Of a stretch of DNA of 64,000 bases, positions 16,361 through 25,136 are shown one piece after another; position 1 is the stretch's first letter; each line of letters opens with the position of its first letter. A program made the translations under genes and the position numbers. The DNA comes from Paenibacillus tyrphae. GTDB taxonomy: Bacteria > Bacillota > Bacilli > Paenibacillales > NBRC-103111. Location of the stretch: contig NZ_BSDJ01000037.1 in the NCBI RefSeq assembly GCF_027925525.1, positions 1 to 64,000 of the forward strand. The letters run 5' to 3'. Below the pieces are notes generated by a model that had not been told where the DNA came from, searched no databases, and saw only the letters and a list, made by a program, of their open reading frames with translations.

Positions 16361-17416
16361 ATGAACATTCAGCGTTTTATCCGCGAGCATAAGCCCGTAT
16401 GGTCCGAGCTTGACGGATTGCTGGCCTTATTCGAGAAAAAGCGCCGCACGGTGCAGGCGCCGCAGGTCGACCGGCTGACCTTCTTGTACCGAACGGCCTC
16501 GGCTCACCTGGCCTACGCACAAACGTACTACCCCGGCGACGAGATCGGGCTTTACCTCAATCAGCTCGTAGCGCGGGCACACCATACCCTGCATGCCGAA
16601 CAGTGGAAAACGTCCCATCGGCTCGGCGATTTTTTCAAGAGCCGGTTTATCGGCTACGTTCTGGAACGCAAACGGTTCATTGCACTGGCGTTTTTGCTGT
16701 TTATGGTCGGAGCGCTGTCCGGCTTCGCCGCCGTCTGGCAGGACCCGCTGAATTTGTATGCGCTCGTATCTCCCGAGATGGCCGACGGCATCAATCCCGA
16801 TGCGGTGGGCAAAAACCACGGCGAAGTGCAGAGCGCCGTCATGTCTACATCCATCATGACCAACAACATCCGGGTCGCCGTTCTTGCGTTCGTGAGCGGC
16901 ATCACTTTCGGGCTGCTGACGGTCTACGTGCTGTTCTACAACGGCATCCTGATCGGCGCGTTAACCGCCGTCTTTTGGCAGTCCGGCAAAAGCTACGTGT
17001 TCTGGGCATACATTTTGCCGCACGGCGTCATCGAGCTGACCGCCATCTTCATTGCCGGAGGCTCCGGCTTGTATATGGGCTACCGGATGATCAATCCCGG
17101 ACCGTATACGCGAAAATATATGCTTTTGCGCTCCGTCAAGGAATCGGCGCTCCTGATGGTCGGCACGATTCCGCTGTTCGTCATCGCCGGGATGATCGAA
17201 GGCTATATTACGCCTTCCGGCTTGTCGCTGGAAACGAAGTATATCGTCGCGGGCGCCACGCTGATTGCCCTGGCGCTGTATGTCGCCTACGGCCGTTTGA
17301 ACGAACGCAGGCATACGCGACTTGCGGCCGAAGGCGCCGTCCCGAAGGACGAAGCCGGGACGACGACGGCGGACCTCTTCTCCTCCCCGAAATCTATATC
17401 GAATCGTTCGATTTAA
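16361..17416 (+). CDS. SpoIIM-like (DUF95) membrane protein
   Basis: About 351 residues. A soluble helical N-terminus (1-115) precedes five or six transmembrane helices: FIALAFLLFMVGALSGFAA, NNIRVAVLAFVSGITFG, LIGALTAVFWQ, an HGVIELTAIFIAGGSG segment and two near 265-315. The HGxxE motif is typical of the stage II sporulation protein M/DUF95 family. This longer paralogue belongs to MoxR clusters and is not the canonical SpoIIM. AAGGAG is 13 bases from the ATG, rather far, but no other start exists. Its end overlaps the convergent DUF58 gene by 23 bases. Confidence 0.86.
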   Translation: MNIQRFIREHKPVWSELDGLLALFEKKRRTVQAPQVDRLTFLYRTASAHLAYAQTYYPGDEIGLYLNQLVARAHHTLHAEQWKTSHRLGDFFKSRFIGYVLERKRFIALAFLLFMVGALSGFAAVWQDPLNLYALVSPEMADGINPDAVGKNHGEVQSAVMSTSIMTNNIRVAVLAFVSGITFGLLTVYVLFYNGILIGALTAVFWQSGKSYVFWAYILPHGVIELTAIFIAGGSGLYMGYRMINPGPYTRKYMLLRSVKESALLMVGTIPLFVIAGMIEGYITPSGLSLETKYIVAGATLIALALYVAYGRLNERRHTRLAAEGAVPKDEAGTTTADLFSSPKSISNRSI

Positions 17417-18773
17417 GATCCAGATACCGGTTGACCGCCGTCCAAGCCAGCTGCCCGACGGGAACGTCCACGATGTCGATCCCGCCGGCCGCCATCTCGG
17501 CAGCGACCGTTTGCCGGTCGACGGCGAACTTGTGCGCCACGCTTTTCACATAAGCCTGGCGCCTGCCCGCCGTCTCGGTCGACGCCCACCGCTGCAGCAC
17601 TTCATCCCGCAGCCCGAGCAGCAAAATTCGGTGCTGGCGCTTCAGCCGCATCAGCAGCGGACGCAGCCCTTCCTCGAACATATAATTGTCCATATCGGAG
17701 AACAGGACGGTCAGGCTCCGCTTCTTTTGCACGCGCAGCAAATGCTGCAGGGCCGTGCTGTAGCTCGCCTCCACAAAATCGCTCTGCAGGTTGTAGACTG
17801 CCGCCGTCAGCGTCTGCAGATGGAGAAGTCCGCTGCCTGGCGGCACATACGTCTTCACCCGGTTCGAGAAGGCAAGCAGCCCCACCTTATCCCCTTGCTT
17901 GAGCGCCACGGCAGCAAGCGCCAGCGCCGCTTCGAGCGACACGTCCAGCTTGGTCCGGCCGTCCAGCTCGATCCCCATCATCCGTCCACAGTCCAGCAGG
18001 ATGGTGACGACCTTGCCCCGTTCGGGGCGGAACACATTCGTCATCAGCGTGCGGGACCGCGCCGACGCTCTCCAGTTGACGAACCGCGGGTCGTCGTCGG
18101 GGACGTATTCGCGAATCGCGTGAAACTCCGAGCCGGACCGCTCCTTCCGGTAAATCCGCCTTCCTTCCAGCGTCAGCTGATTCTGCATCGAAGATAAGAT
18201 GCCGCGGACCCCCGACATATCGGGATAAATGCGGATGATCTGCTCCAGCTCCACGCGCGCCTGCTTCTCCCACAGCCCGATCCGCCCTCTTAATCGAAGC
18301 CATACCGCGCGAAAAAGATATTCTCCTCGCTCGCGGCCCAGCGTCGTATAGTGAATTTCCGCCGCCTTCCCTTCCCAGGCGGTCGTCAACGACTCTCCCG
18401 GGGAACGAAACGTCTGCGGCAGGTCGTCGGCCACCGTCAGCTTCAACGACATCGGCTGCGGAGCTTCCGCGCGCACCGTTACCTCGAACAGGCTGCCGAT
18501 ATCGGCCTGTTCGGGCAGGCTGCGGCTGACGCGCAAGCTGCGCCGCCTCGGAAGCAGCGACAGATCGAGCACGCTCAGCCCGAGCAGCACGCCGCAAACC
18601 AGCCACTGCACGGCGGCTCCGGCCCCGTTCCCGGCGGCATAGCCCGCGCCTACTAGAACCGCCCCCGCGCCTGTCAGCAGGGCCATGCGCGGCGTCGGCA
18701 CGATCAGCCGCTTCTCAATCGCGTCAGCGAGGGACCGGAATCGTCGCCAGCGTTTCCTGGATGAAGTGGTCAC
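17394..18773 (-). CDS. DUF58-domain protein (von Willebrand A-like)
   Basis: Membrane-anchored partner of a MoxR ATPase. Two adjacent hydrophobic helices (MALLTGAGAVLVGAGYAAG and VQWLVCGVLLGLSVLDLSL) are followed by the DUF58 core with REYVPDDDPRFVNWRASAR. A VWA-like half has a MIDAS-like DCGRMMG and a later FSDMDN. The family works with MoxR as a chaperone pair, but its clients are unknown. The GTG at 18773 is chosen because GGAGGGAG lies just upstream; it overlaps moxR by 50 bases. An ATG at 18794 is the alternative. Last gene of the cluster. Confidence 0.88.
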   Translation of the reverse strand: MTTSSRKRWRRFRSLADAIEKRLIVPTPRMALLTGAGAVLVGAGYAAGNGAGAAVQWLVCGVLLGLSVLDLSLLPRRRSLRVSRSLPEQADIGSLFEVTVRAEAPQPMSLKLTVADDLPQTFRSPGESLTTAWEGKAAEIHYTTLGRERGEYLFRAVWLRLRGRIGLWEKQARVELEQIIRIYPDMSGVRGILSSMQNQLTLEGRRIYRKERSGSEFHAIREYVPDDDPRFVNWRASARSRTLMTNVFRPERGKVVTILLDCGRMMGIELDGRTKLDVSLEAALALAAVALKQGDKVGLLAFSNRVKTYVPPGSGLLHLQTLTAAVYNLQSDFVEASYSTALQHLLRVQKKRSLTVLFSDMDNYMFEEGLRPLLMRLKRQHRILLLGLRDEVLQRWASTETAGRRQAYVKSVAHKFAVDRQTVAAEMAAGGIDIVDVPVGQLAWTAVNRYLDLKSNDSI

Positions 18774-19653
18774 CGGTCTCTCCCTCCAATTCAACCTGCG
18801 GCGTCAGCAGCAGACGGTGCCGCAGCGCCGGAACGGCTACGGTCTTGATATCGTCCGGCGTGACGAAGCTGCGCCCGTCCAGCAGCGCCCAGGCGCGGGC
18901 CGCCGTCATGAGCGCAATCCCCGCCCGCGGGCTCGCGCCAAGCAAGAGCCGCTTGTCTTCGCGGGTTTTGCGGATGATCACGGCAATATATTCGACCAGA
19001 CTGTCCTGTACGACCACCTCTTGCAGTTCCGCACGAAGCTGCTTCAGACGGTCCAGCGAGAACACGGCGTTTTCCTTCCTCTCCGCTGTGGCGAAGAAAG
19101 GAACGTGTTCTTTTAAAATCGCAAGCTCCGACTCCATATTCGGGTACGATACGGTCAGTTTGAATAAAAAACGGTCCAACTGCGCTTCGGGCAGCGGGTA
19201 CGTGCCTTCGTACTCCACCGGATTCTGCGTCGCGATGACGAAGAACGGATCGGGCAGACGGTACGTCGTGCCCTGAATCGTCACCTGCCGTTCCTCCATC
19301 GCTTCCAGCAGAGCGGCTTGCGTTTTCGGAGGCGTACGGTTAATCTCGTCGGCCAGCAGCAGGTTCGTAAAGACCGGGCCGCGCACCGTCTGGAATTCGT
19401 TGTCTTTCATATTGAAAATCACGCTGCCGGTAATATCGCTCGGCATCATATCGGGCGTGAACTGCACCCGGCTGAACGAACCGTCCGTCAATTCGGCAAG
19501 CGTGCGCACCATTTTCGTTTTTCCAAGCCCAGGAACTCCTTCCAGCAACACATGCCCCCCGGCCAAAAAAGCGGTCAGCAGCAGACGAATATTGTGCCGC
19601 TGTCCGATCACGCTCTTCTCCATCTGTTCCAGCAACTGCTGCAATCGGCTCAC
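18724..19653 (-). CDS. MoxR-family AAA+ ATPase
   Basis: ATPase of 309 residues of the AAA_3 type. Walker A is LEGVPGLGKTKMV near residue 40, Walker B is LLADEINRTPPKTQAALLEAMEE, and sensor 1 lies in FFVIATQNPVEYEGTYPLPEAQLDRF. The AAA lid follows. MoxR proteins are chaperone-like partners of DUF58/VWA proteins. It overlaps the upstream DUF4350 gene by 4 bases (ATGA) and is itself overlapped by the DUF58 gene, so translation is probably coupled. Confidence 0.95.
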   Translation of the reverse strand: MSRLQQLLEQMEKSVIGQRHNIRLLLTAFLAGGHVLLEGVPGLGKTKMVRTLAELTDGSFSRVQFTPDMMPSDITGSVIFNMKDNEFQTVRGPVFTNLLLADEINRTPPKTQAALLEAMEERQVTIQGTTYRLPDPFFVIATQNPVEYEGTYPLPEAQLDRFLFKLTVSYPNMESELAILKEHVPFFATAERKENAVFSLDRLKQLRAELQEVVVQDSLVEYIAVIIRKTREDKRLLLGASPRAGIALMTAARAWALLDGRSFVTPDDIKTVAVPALRHRLLLTPQVELEGETGDHFIQETLATIPVPR

Positions 19654-20786
19654 TCCCTCTCAAGTCTACGGATCACGCCATCGGCCATCCGGCTATCTTT
19701 CTCGAACTGCTTCGGCGAATAGCCCGCCGCTTCCTCGGCTGCTTCCCAGCTTCGCATCACCGCCGCGAGCTGCTCCAGCTCCGCTTTGCTCAAGTGCGGC
19801 TTGGCTGCCGCAAGCGCCTGCGTGACGGTCGCATCAAGGCGTACGCCCCAGCGCTCGCGCATGAGGCCGCGGATATATCTCGCTTGATGTGCCAGCGCTT
19901 CCCGCGCAAGGCCGCGCCGCTCGTACCACCCTGCGGCGGCGAGCAGCGTCTCGTCCCCGCGCCGCACCGTCCATTCGCGCGGAGTGTAGGCCGGCCCGAA
20001 GCGCACGCCCTTCATCCAGAGCCACATCAGCGCCCCCAGGGCCAACTGCAGCAGCACGGCGAGCAGCCAGCCGGGATATACCGCAAACAGGCCCGGTTTT
20101 TCGTAAAGCCCGTGATGATACTCGTCGAACCACAGCGCCCCGGTCTCCGGGCTTGTCTGCAGATACGGCCGGATCAGCTCAAAATGCGAATGCTCCAAAA
20201 TGCTATCGTTCCGCATCCACTCCGGGACAAGAAGCAGCGTAACGCTGCCCTGTCCGACCGCGGCGCGTCCGGCAATAATACCTCGCTCATCCTTCAGCAG
20301 CGGCTTCAAGCCCGGCGCTTCCTTCAGACGATAGGCAGAGGCGACCTTTCCGCTATGTCCTGCGCTCGACTGCTTCGTCAAGTCGGTGATCGCCACTGGG
20401 CCCGATTCGGCCTGCCCCGTCCTCGTTAGGGGGAACGCCTCCAAATCTGTCGGAGCGTCAGCGAACAGCACAAGCTCGTTGCCCTCGCTTACCCATGTGC
20501 GGATCTCTTCCCATTCCTTGGCAGCCAGTGGTGCATAAGGCTGAATGACGATCAGCTTTTGGCGCCCCCCGCTTGGCAGCGAGCGCCAAGGCTGCTTCCA
20601 TGCCTTGACGGATACGCCCTGCTCCTTCAGCAGCGTGAACACGGCTTTCGTACCGTCACGGTCAGCGGACGTCGACAGATACGGAGGAAGATCCGGCCGA
20701 TCGGGCTTCACCAGAACGTAGCCGAACAGCAGAAAGGCGACGACGCTGAACGCTAAAGCGATCTGCAGCTTGTTCCGCTTAAGCAT
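19650..20786 (-). CDS. DUF4350-domain membrane protein
   Basis: A 378-residue protein anchored at both ends of an extracytoplasmic domain. The N-terminal helix is about 8-25 and a second helix lies near 240-262 (AVYPGWLLAVLLQLALGALMW). DUF4350 features are STSADRDGTKAVFTLLKEQG, LIVIQPYAPL and the later WFDEYHHGLYEK. The cytoplasmic tail is helical. This is the standard third member of the MoxR/DUF58 cluster. It starts within the end of the upstream gene (8-base overlap). Confidence 0.86.
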   Translation of the reverse strand: MLKRNKLQIALAFSVVAFLLFGYVLVKPDRPDLPPYLSTSADRDGTKAVFTLLKEQGVSVKAWKQPWRSLPSGGRQKLIVIQPYAPLAAKEWEEIRTWVSEGNELVLFADAPTDLEAFPLTRTGQAESGPVAITDLTKQSSAGHSGKVASAYRLKEAPGLKPLLKDERGIIAGRAAVGQGSVTLLLVPEWMRNDSILEHSHFELIRPYLQTSPETGALWFDEYHHGLYEKPGLFAVYPGWLLAVLLQLALGALMWLWMKGVRFGPAYTPREWTVRRGDETLLAAAGWYERRGLAREALAHQARYIRGLMRERWGVRLDATVTQALAAAKPHLSKAELEQLAAVMRSWEAAEEAAGYSPKQFEKDSRMADGVIRRLERE

Positions 20787-21411
20787 AGCCCGCCTCCTCC
20801 CGCCGGTACGGCGCCAACAGCTCGGTCATCCGTCCGTATTCGTGCGCCCCCGCCGTGCCGCCTCCGTAATAGACGAGCTCGAACAAAGAAGCGGCTTGCT
20901 TGAACGACTCGACCGCGCCCGGCTGCCGCTCGTACAGCTCCTCGGCATATTCCCGGTTCGTCTTCCATCGCTCCGCCCGCACCCATTCGCGTTCGTCCAT
21001 CAGCAGAAGCATCGCCAGAAACGTCCGGCGCACCGCCTCCGGATAGTTGCCCTCCGCCGCGCATTCCTCCGCTTCCCGGAACAATGCGGCGAAGGAGCGG
21101 TCCAGCTCCGCGGCGCTGCGGAACACGCTGCGCCGTCGGCTGCGGCGAAGAAGGATCAGGCTGCGTACCAGCCAGACGATAGCCGCCACAAGGACGGCAA
21201 GCAGGATGCCGAGCAGGACGTAGGCGAGCACCTTCGGAGTGCCGGGCGGAGCGGACACGTCCGGGAACAAGTCCAGCACCTTCCGCCACATCCGCTTCAG
21301 CCACTCGAGGACGGGGTTCCGCCCGTCGCCTTGCAAATACGCCGTGTATTCGTCGCGTTCCAGAATGCTTTCCAGCTGCTTTTTCTCCGCTTTCCAATCG
21401 TCGTTAGTCAT
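20779..21411 (-). CDS. DUF4129-domain membrane protein
   Basis: About 210 residues. An N-terminal charged segment is followed by one transmembrane helix near residues 63-85 (LAYVLLGILLAVLVAAIVWLV) and a cytoplasmic DUF4129 domain (LDRSFAALFREAEECAAEGNYPEAVRR...FELVYYGGG). DUF4129 usually occurs in MoxR/transglutaminase clusters; no transglutaminase is present here. The start at 21411 has GGAG seven bases upstream and overlaps the preceding stop by 8 bases. Confidence 0.85.
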   Translation of the reverse strand: MTNDDWKAEKKQLESILERDEYTAYLQGDGRNPVLEWLKRMWRKVLDLFPDVSAPPGTPKVLAYVLLGILLAVLVAAIVWLVRSLILLRRSRRRSVFRSAAELDRSFAALFREAEECAAEGNYPEAVRRTFLAMLLLMDEREWVRAERWKTNREYAEELYERQPGAVESFKQAASLFELVYYGGGTAGAHEYGRMTELLAPYRREEAGYA

Positions 21412-22762
21412 CTTTCTTCTCCGGCTCCTTCGAACCGTTGGCATCGGCAGGCTCGCGTTCCGGCGACGGGTTCACGGGACTTCCGTCTTCCTGTCCGGCA
21501 GGCGTAGTCATGCCCGGTGCACGAACGGCCTCATCGGCAGATCCGGCCCGATTCTGCTCAGCTCCGCTCATGTGCTCCGCTGCCGCCTCTCGTGCCGCTT
21601 CGTCCGTTTGCACGGTTCCCGCAGCAGCTTGGGCCGTCCCATCCGGTCGCTCTGCCCCTACAGGCTGTGCAAACCTATCCGTCTGCACAGGCTCCACAGC
21701 GTACCCTGCCCTAGCTTCCGCAGCATACGCAGAGTCCCCGGCTTGCGCGGAACCGGCCGCATATCCCGCTTCTCCCGGACCGCTGTATGACCCGTACGAC
21801 TGACCAGCGGCAAGCATCTGCTCCAGATCGGCTCCCTCGTTGCGCACGCGCAAGTCGAAGTACGTTACCGCATAAGGGATCATATAGATCGGCGTGATCA
21901 GCAGCGTCAGCACGATATAAATCAATTGGCCAAGCAGAGACAATTTGAACACCGCGATCAACAGCGCATAAGTCCCCATCATAAAGACGCCGTAAATGAT
22001 GGACAAGACGAAGTAAATACCGAATATACGCCAAAAGTTCCCTTTGGTCAGCCTCCAGCTCCGGCCTAACGACGAAGGGGCGCCCTCCAGCGCTATGACC
22101 GGCAAATAAAAGCCGAAACGGACGGCGAAAAAACCGATCCCCGCCATCATCAGCAACGCGACAAGCAAATACATGAAGACCAGCAAAACAACCAGCACGA
22201 TGCTGCTGCCGAACGGGTCGGAACCGATTTCGGCAATGCCGGTTCCGATTCCCACGGTTACGACGAGAACAATAATTACCCCGAATACAACAACGGTAGA
22301 GATTGCCGTATACACGCCCATGAGAATCAATCCGAACAGCAGCGTATTGCCGACCATCGGCCAATAACGGGAAAATGAGCTTCTCAGCAGCTCCTTGAAG
22401 CCCACGGAAGCTCCATTAGCCGCGGCGCGGACCAGGTGAAGCTGCGACGAGACTGCAGCCGGAAACACAGCCAGCATGTATAATGGCATCAGCAAGAACG
22501 AAAACAACAGCAACCCTATACGCAGTTCGTCGCCCGATCCGCTGGCTTCGGCGAAGCGGTCTATCGAATCGGCAATCGTTTCCCCGGATTCCGGAAGGAG
22601 CGAAACGCTGCTCACATCGAAGAGCACCAGGTTTTGCAAAAGATAAAGCGGGCCGAAAAACAGCAGCATCAGCAAGAATGTCACCGTAAAATGCTTGCGG
22701 TAGATCTGAAAGCTCCTGTCCAAAATCGCACCGATCCCCATCGGCCTTTCAAATGAAATCAT
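21404..22762 (-). CDS. Polytopic membrane protein (GPDPase_memb-like) with low-complexity tail
   Basis: About 452 residues. Residues 1-310 hold six or more long hydrophobic helices that follow the opening RPMGIGAILDRSFQIYRKHF. This opening is typical of the membrane domain annotated with glycerophosphodiester phosphodiesterases, but no catalytic domain is present. The last 130 residues are rich in Ala, Glu, Gly and Pro (EAGYAAGSAQAGDSAYAAEA) and are probably disordered. The start at 22762 is set by AGGAGG. It is the first gene of the five-gene MoxR cluster. Confidence 0.8.
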   Translation of the reverse strand: MISFERPMGIGAILDRSFQIYRKHFTVTFLLMLLFFGPLYLLQNLVLFDVSSVSLLPESGETIADSIDRFAEASGSGDELRIGLLLFSFLLMPLYMLAVFPAAVSSQLHLVRAAANGASVGFKELLRSSFSRYWPMVGNTLLFGLILMGVYTAISTVVVFGVIIVLVVTVGIGTGIAEIGSDPFGSSIVLVVLLVFMYLLVALLMMAGIGFFAVRFGFYLPVIALEGAPSSLGRSWRLTKGNFWRIFGIYFVLSIIYGVFMMGTYALLIAVFKLSLLGQLIYIVLTLLITPIYMIPYAVTYFDLRVRNEGADLEQMLAAGQSYGSYSGPGEAGYAAGSAQAGDSAYAAEARAGYAVEPVQTDRFAQPVGAERPDGTAQAAAGTVQTDEAAREAAAEHMSGAEQNRAGSADEAVRAPGMTTPAGQEDGSPVNPSPEREPADANGSKEPEKKDD

Positions 22763-22843
22763 TGGTTGCTCCTCCTGCCCCACATATTCGACATCATTAT
22801 ACACGAACTTCCAACGGGATAGCACCAATAAATTACAGAATGC

Positions 22844-22875
22844 AAAAAAGCCGGCCGTCTGATTCGACGGCCGGT
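22844..22875 (-). terminator. Terminator of the siderophore-binding protein gene
   Basis: On the minus strand CCGGCCGTC pairs with GACGGCCGG and is followed by CTTTTTTG. Confidence 0.85.
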
Positions 22876-22894
22876 CCGGTGCAATTATGGGTGC

Positions 22895-23896
22895 TTAAGG
22901 CTTCACGTCATACATCTTGTACAAGCCGTCCAACATCAGGTTGGCAGCTTTGACGCCGCCCGCCGTATTCCAAATGACATCGTCCACTTTGAACACTTTA
23001 TTGTTCTTGACGACCTTCAAGTTTTTCCAGAGCGGATCGTTCATCCATTCCTCTTCCTGCTTGGTCCCTTTGCCGTCGCCAGTCTCGTAGGTGAAATAAA
23101 TGACCCGGTCGGCGGCTTCAAGCTCCGTCAGCCGTTCTTTCGTAATGTCCTCAAACGCCTTCTCGTCGTTCTTGGCATCGGAGCGGGCAATGCCGATTTG
23201 CTTAAAGATAACGCCGGTAAACATGTTGCCGTAGTAATAACGGGTTTTACCACCCATGAAGCGGACAACGGCTACTTTCTCGCTCAGCTTACTGCCGGCT
23301 TTTTGCTTGAAGTCCTCGATCCGCTTGTCGAAGGCGGCGATGATCTTGTCGCCCTCGGCTTTTTTGTTCAGTGCATCCGCATACAGCTTGAAGTTGTCTT
23401 TCCATTCGCCGCGCAGCGTTTCCGAATAGACGGTCGGCGCGATGGCTTTGAGCTGGTCGTAAATTTTTTCGTGGCGCATTTTGTTGCCGATGATGAGATC
23501 CGGCTTGAGCGATGCGATCAGCTCCAGGTTCGGCTGCTGCTCGCCGCCGACCGCTTTGACGCCTTCCATGTCGGCTTTGATATGATCGAACCACGGATTG
23601 CCGGTGTACGATTGCACCGCGCCGATCGGCTTCACGCCGAGCGCGAGCAGCGCCTCCGTCCCTTCGTTGGTCAAAATGACGACCTTCTGCGGGTTGGCCG
23701 GAACCTCGGCTTCGCCCATGGCATGCTTGACTTTGCGCTTACCATCCGCTGGGGCCGGTGCTGCGGCTTCTCCAGATTTGGCACCCGGCTGCGCTGCGGG
23801 CTTCTCTCCGCAAGCCGTCAGCCAGACGGACAATAATAAGACGACGGCAAGCAGCGCCGCCGGTTTCAGACGATACGACCGATTAAGGGAAAACAT
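22895..23896 (-). CDS. yfiY: Iron-siderophore ABC transporter substrate-binding lipoprotein (YfiY-like)
   Basis: Extracellular lipoprotein that captures ferric siderophore, probably of the hydroxamate/citrate class. A lipobox (VWLTAC) is near residue 30, followed by an Ala/Pro linker. The PeripBP_2 domain contains VVILTNEGTEALLALGVKP, GEQQPNLELIASLKPDLIIG, RHEKIYDQLKAIAPTVYSE and IWNTAGGVKAANLMLD. These resemble B. subtilis YfiY closely. The ATG at 23896 has AGGAGG six bases upstream. It is divergent from its permease genes, with three Fur boxes between. Confidence 0.93.
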   Translation of the reverse strand: MFSLNRSYRLKPAALLAVVLLLSVWLTACGEKPAAQPGAKSGEAAAPAPADGKRKVKHAMGEAEVPANPQKVVILTNEGTEALLALGVKPIGAVQSYTGNPWFDHIKADMEGVKAVGGEQQPNLELIASLKPDLIIGNKMRHEKIYDQLKAIAPTVYSETLRGEWKDNFKLYADALNKKAEGDKIIAAFDKRIEDFKQKAGSKLSEKVAVVRFMGGKTRYYYGNMFTGVIFKQIGIARSDAKNDEKAFEDITKERLTELEAADRVIYFTYETGDGKGTKQEEEWMNDPLWKNLKVVKNNKVFKVDDVIWNTAGGVKAANLMLDGLYKMYDVKP

Positions 23897-23960
23897 GTGC
23901 AACCTCCTGATCTCTGGTTGTTCTTGATGTCTTCATTTAAATGTGAATGCCGCAAATGAT

Positions 23961-23975
23961 TGATAATCATTATCA
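23961..23975. promoter_or_regulatory. Fur box 1 (perfect 7-1-7)
   Basis: TGATAAT-C-ATTATCA is a perfect 7-1-7 Fur site. It lies just downstream of the expected yfiY transcription start. Confidence 0.9.
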
Positions 23976-23987
23976 TTTACTTGGTTA

Positions 23988-24016
23988 ATATTACTGAGCA
24001 TCGGCTTGCTTGTCAA
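23988..24016 (-). promoter_or_regulatory. yfiY promoter
   Basis: On the minus strand TTGACA (24016-24011), a 17-base spacer and TAATAT (23993-23988). Confidence 0.75.
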
Positions 24017-24024
24017 CTATTTTA

Positions 24025-24039
24025 TGATAATGATTCTCA
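24025..24039. promoter_or_regulatory. Fur box 2
   Basis: TGATAAT-G-ATTCTCA differs at one position from the 7-1-7 consensus. It lies between the two divergent promoters. Confidence 0.8.
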
Positions 24040-24045
24040 GATTCA

Positions 24046-24074
24046 TTGACAGTTGAAAATGGTTCTCATACAAT
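24046..24074 (+). promoter_or_regulatory. Permease-operon promoter with Fur box 3 in its spacer
   Basis: TTGACA (24046-24051), 17 bases, TACAAT (24069-24074). The spacer contains TGAAAAT-G-GTTCTCA (24054-24068), a weaker Fur box that would block RNA polymerase directly. Confidence 0.8.
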
Positions 24075-24125
24075 GAAATAAAGCGTTTATACTATAGGTT
24101 AAGACAGGAAGCAGGCTATCTTTTT

Positions 24126-25136
24126 ATGCACAATCCACTTCATCGTCGCTCTTCCAAAATCATCGGCCTGATCGCAGCTCTCGTGCTGCTCGCTCTGGCT
24201 ATGGCGGCCAGCGTCATGTTCGGCCTTAACTATTATTCTTGGGACCGCGTTATCGCATCCTATACGCAGTTTGACGGCTCCAACGAGCACATTATCATCC
24301 AGACGGCGCGAGTCCCCCGGGCACTTATCGCTGCGGCGGTCGGCGCAGGCCTCGCCGTAGCTGGCGCGCTGATGCAAGCCATTACCCGCAATCCGCTCGC
24401 ATCGCCGAGTATTTTCGGCGTCAATGCCGGAGCGGCGTTTGCCATTGTTTTATCCGTCGCCCTGTTCGACGTCTCGGGCATGACCCGATATACCTGGATC
24501 GCATTCCTGGGCGCTGCCGTCAGCGCGGGAGGCGTCTACTTTCTCGGCTCGATCGGGCGCGACGGCCTGACCCCGATCAAGATTACGCTGGCCGGGTCGG
24601 CCGTCACCGCCTTCTTCGCGTCGCTGACCCAAGGCATCCTGCTCGGCAGCGGCAAAGCGTTCGATCAAGTGCTCTTCTGGCTCGTTGGCTCAGTGGCCGG
24701 ACGGACGATGGAGATGCTTAACGCGGTTCTGCCTTATATGCTCGCGGCCTTGGTAGGAGCCCTGCTCCTCTCGCCGCAAATCAACGTGCTGGCGATGGGC
24801 GAGGACGTCGCCAAAGGGCTCGGCCAACGCACCCTGCTTGTCAAAGCCGCAGCGGCCGTCGTCATCGTGCTGCTCGCCGGCGGCGCCGTATCCGTAGCGG
24901 GACCGGTCGTATTCGTCGGCATCATCGTGCCGCATATCGTCCGCTATCTGGTAGGCATCGATCACCGCTGGCTGATTCCTTACTGCGCCGTGCTTGGCGC
25001 GCTGCTGCTGGTTAGCGCCGACATCGGGGCGCGGTTCATCGCCATGCCGAAGGAAGTTCCCGTCGGCGTCACGACCGCCCTGATCGGCGTCCCCTTCTTC
25101 GTGTATATTGCGCGCAGAGGAGGGCAGCTGTCATGA
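24126..25136 (+). CDS. yfiZ: FecCD-family siderophore permease 1
   Basis: Inner-membrane subunit of a type II (BtuCD-like) importer, 336 residues with about ten transmembrane helices. FecCD signatures include RVPRALIAAAVGAGLAVAGA, QAITRNPLASPSIFGVNAGA and the ATPase-coupling region GPVVFVGIIVPHIVRYLVG. The ribosome binding site is weak and about 12 bases away. It overlaps the second permease gene by 4 bases. The name follows the B. subtilis yfiYZ-yfhA system by similarity and context. Confidence 0.9.
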   Translation: MHNPLHRRSSKIIGLIAALVLLALAMAASVMFGLNYYSWDRVIASYTQFDGSNEHIIIQTARVPRALIAAAVGAGLAVAGALMQAITRNPLASPSIFGVNAGAAFAIVLSVALFDVSGMTRYTWIAFLGAAVSAGGVYFLGSIGRDGLTPIKITLAGSAVTAFFASLTQGILLGSGKAFDQVLFWLVGSVAGRTMEMLNAVLPYMLAALVGALLLSPQINVLAMGEDVAKGLGQRTLLVKAAAAVVIVLLAGGAVSVAGPVVFVGIIVPHIVRYLVGIDHRWLIPYCAVLGALLLVSADIGARFIAMPKEVPVGVTTALIGVPFFVYIARRGGQLS

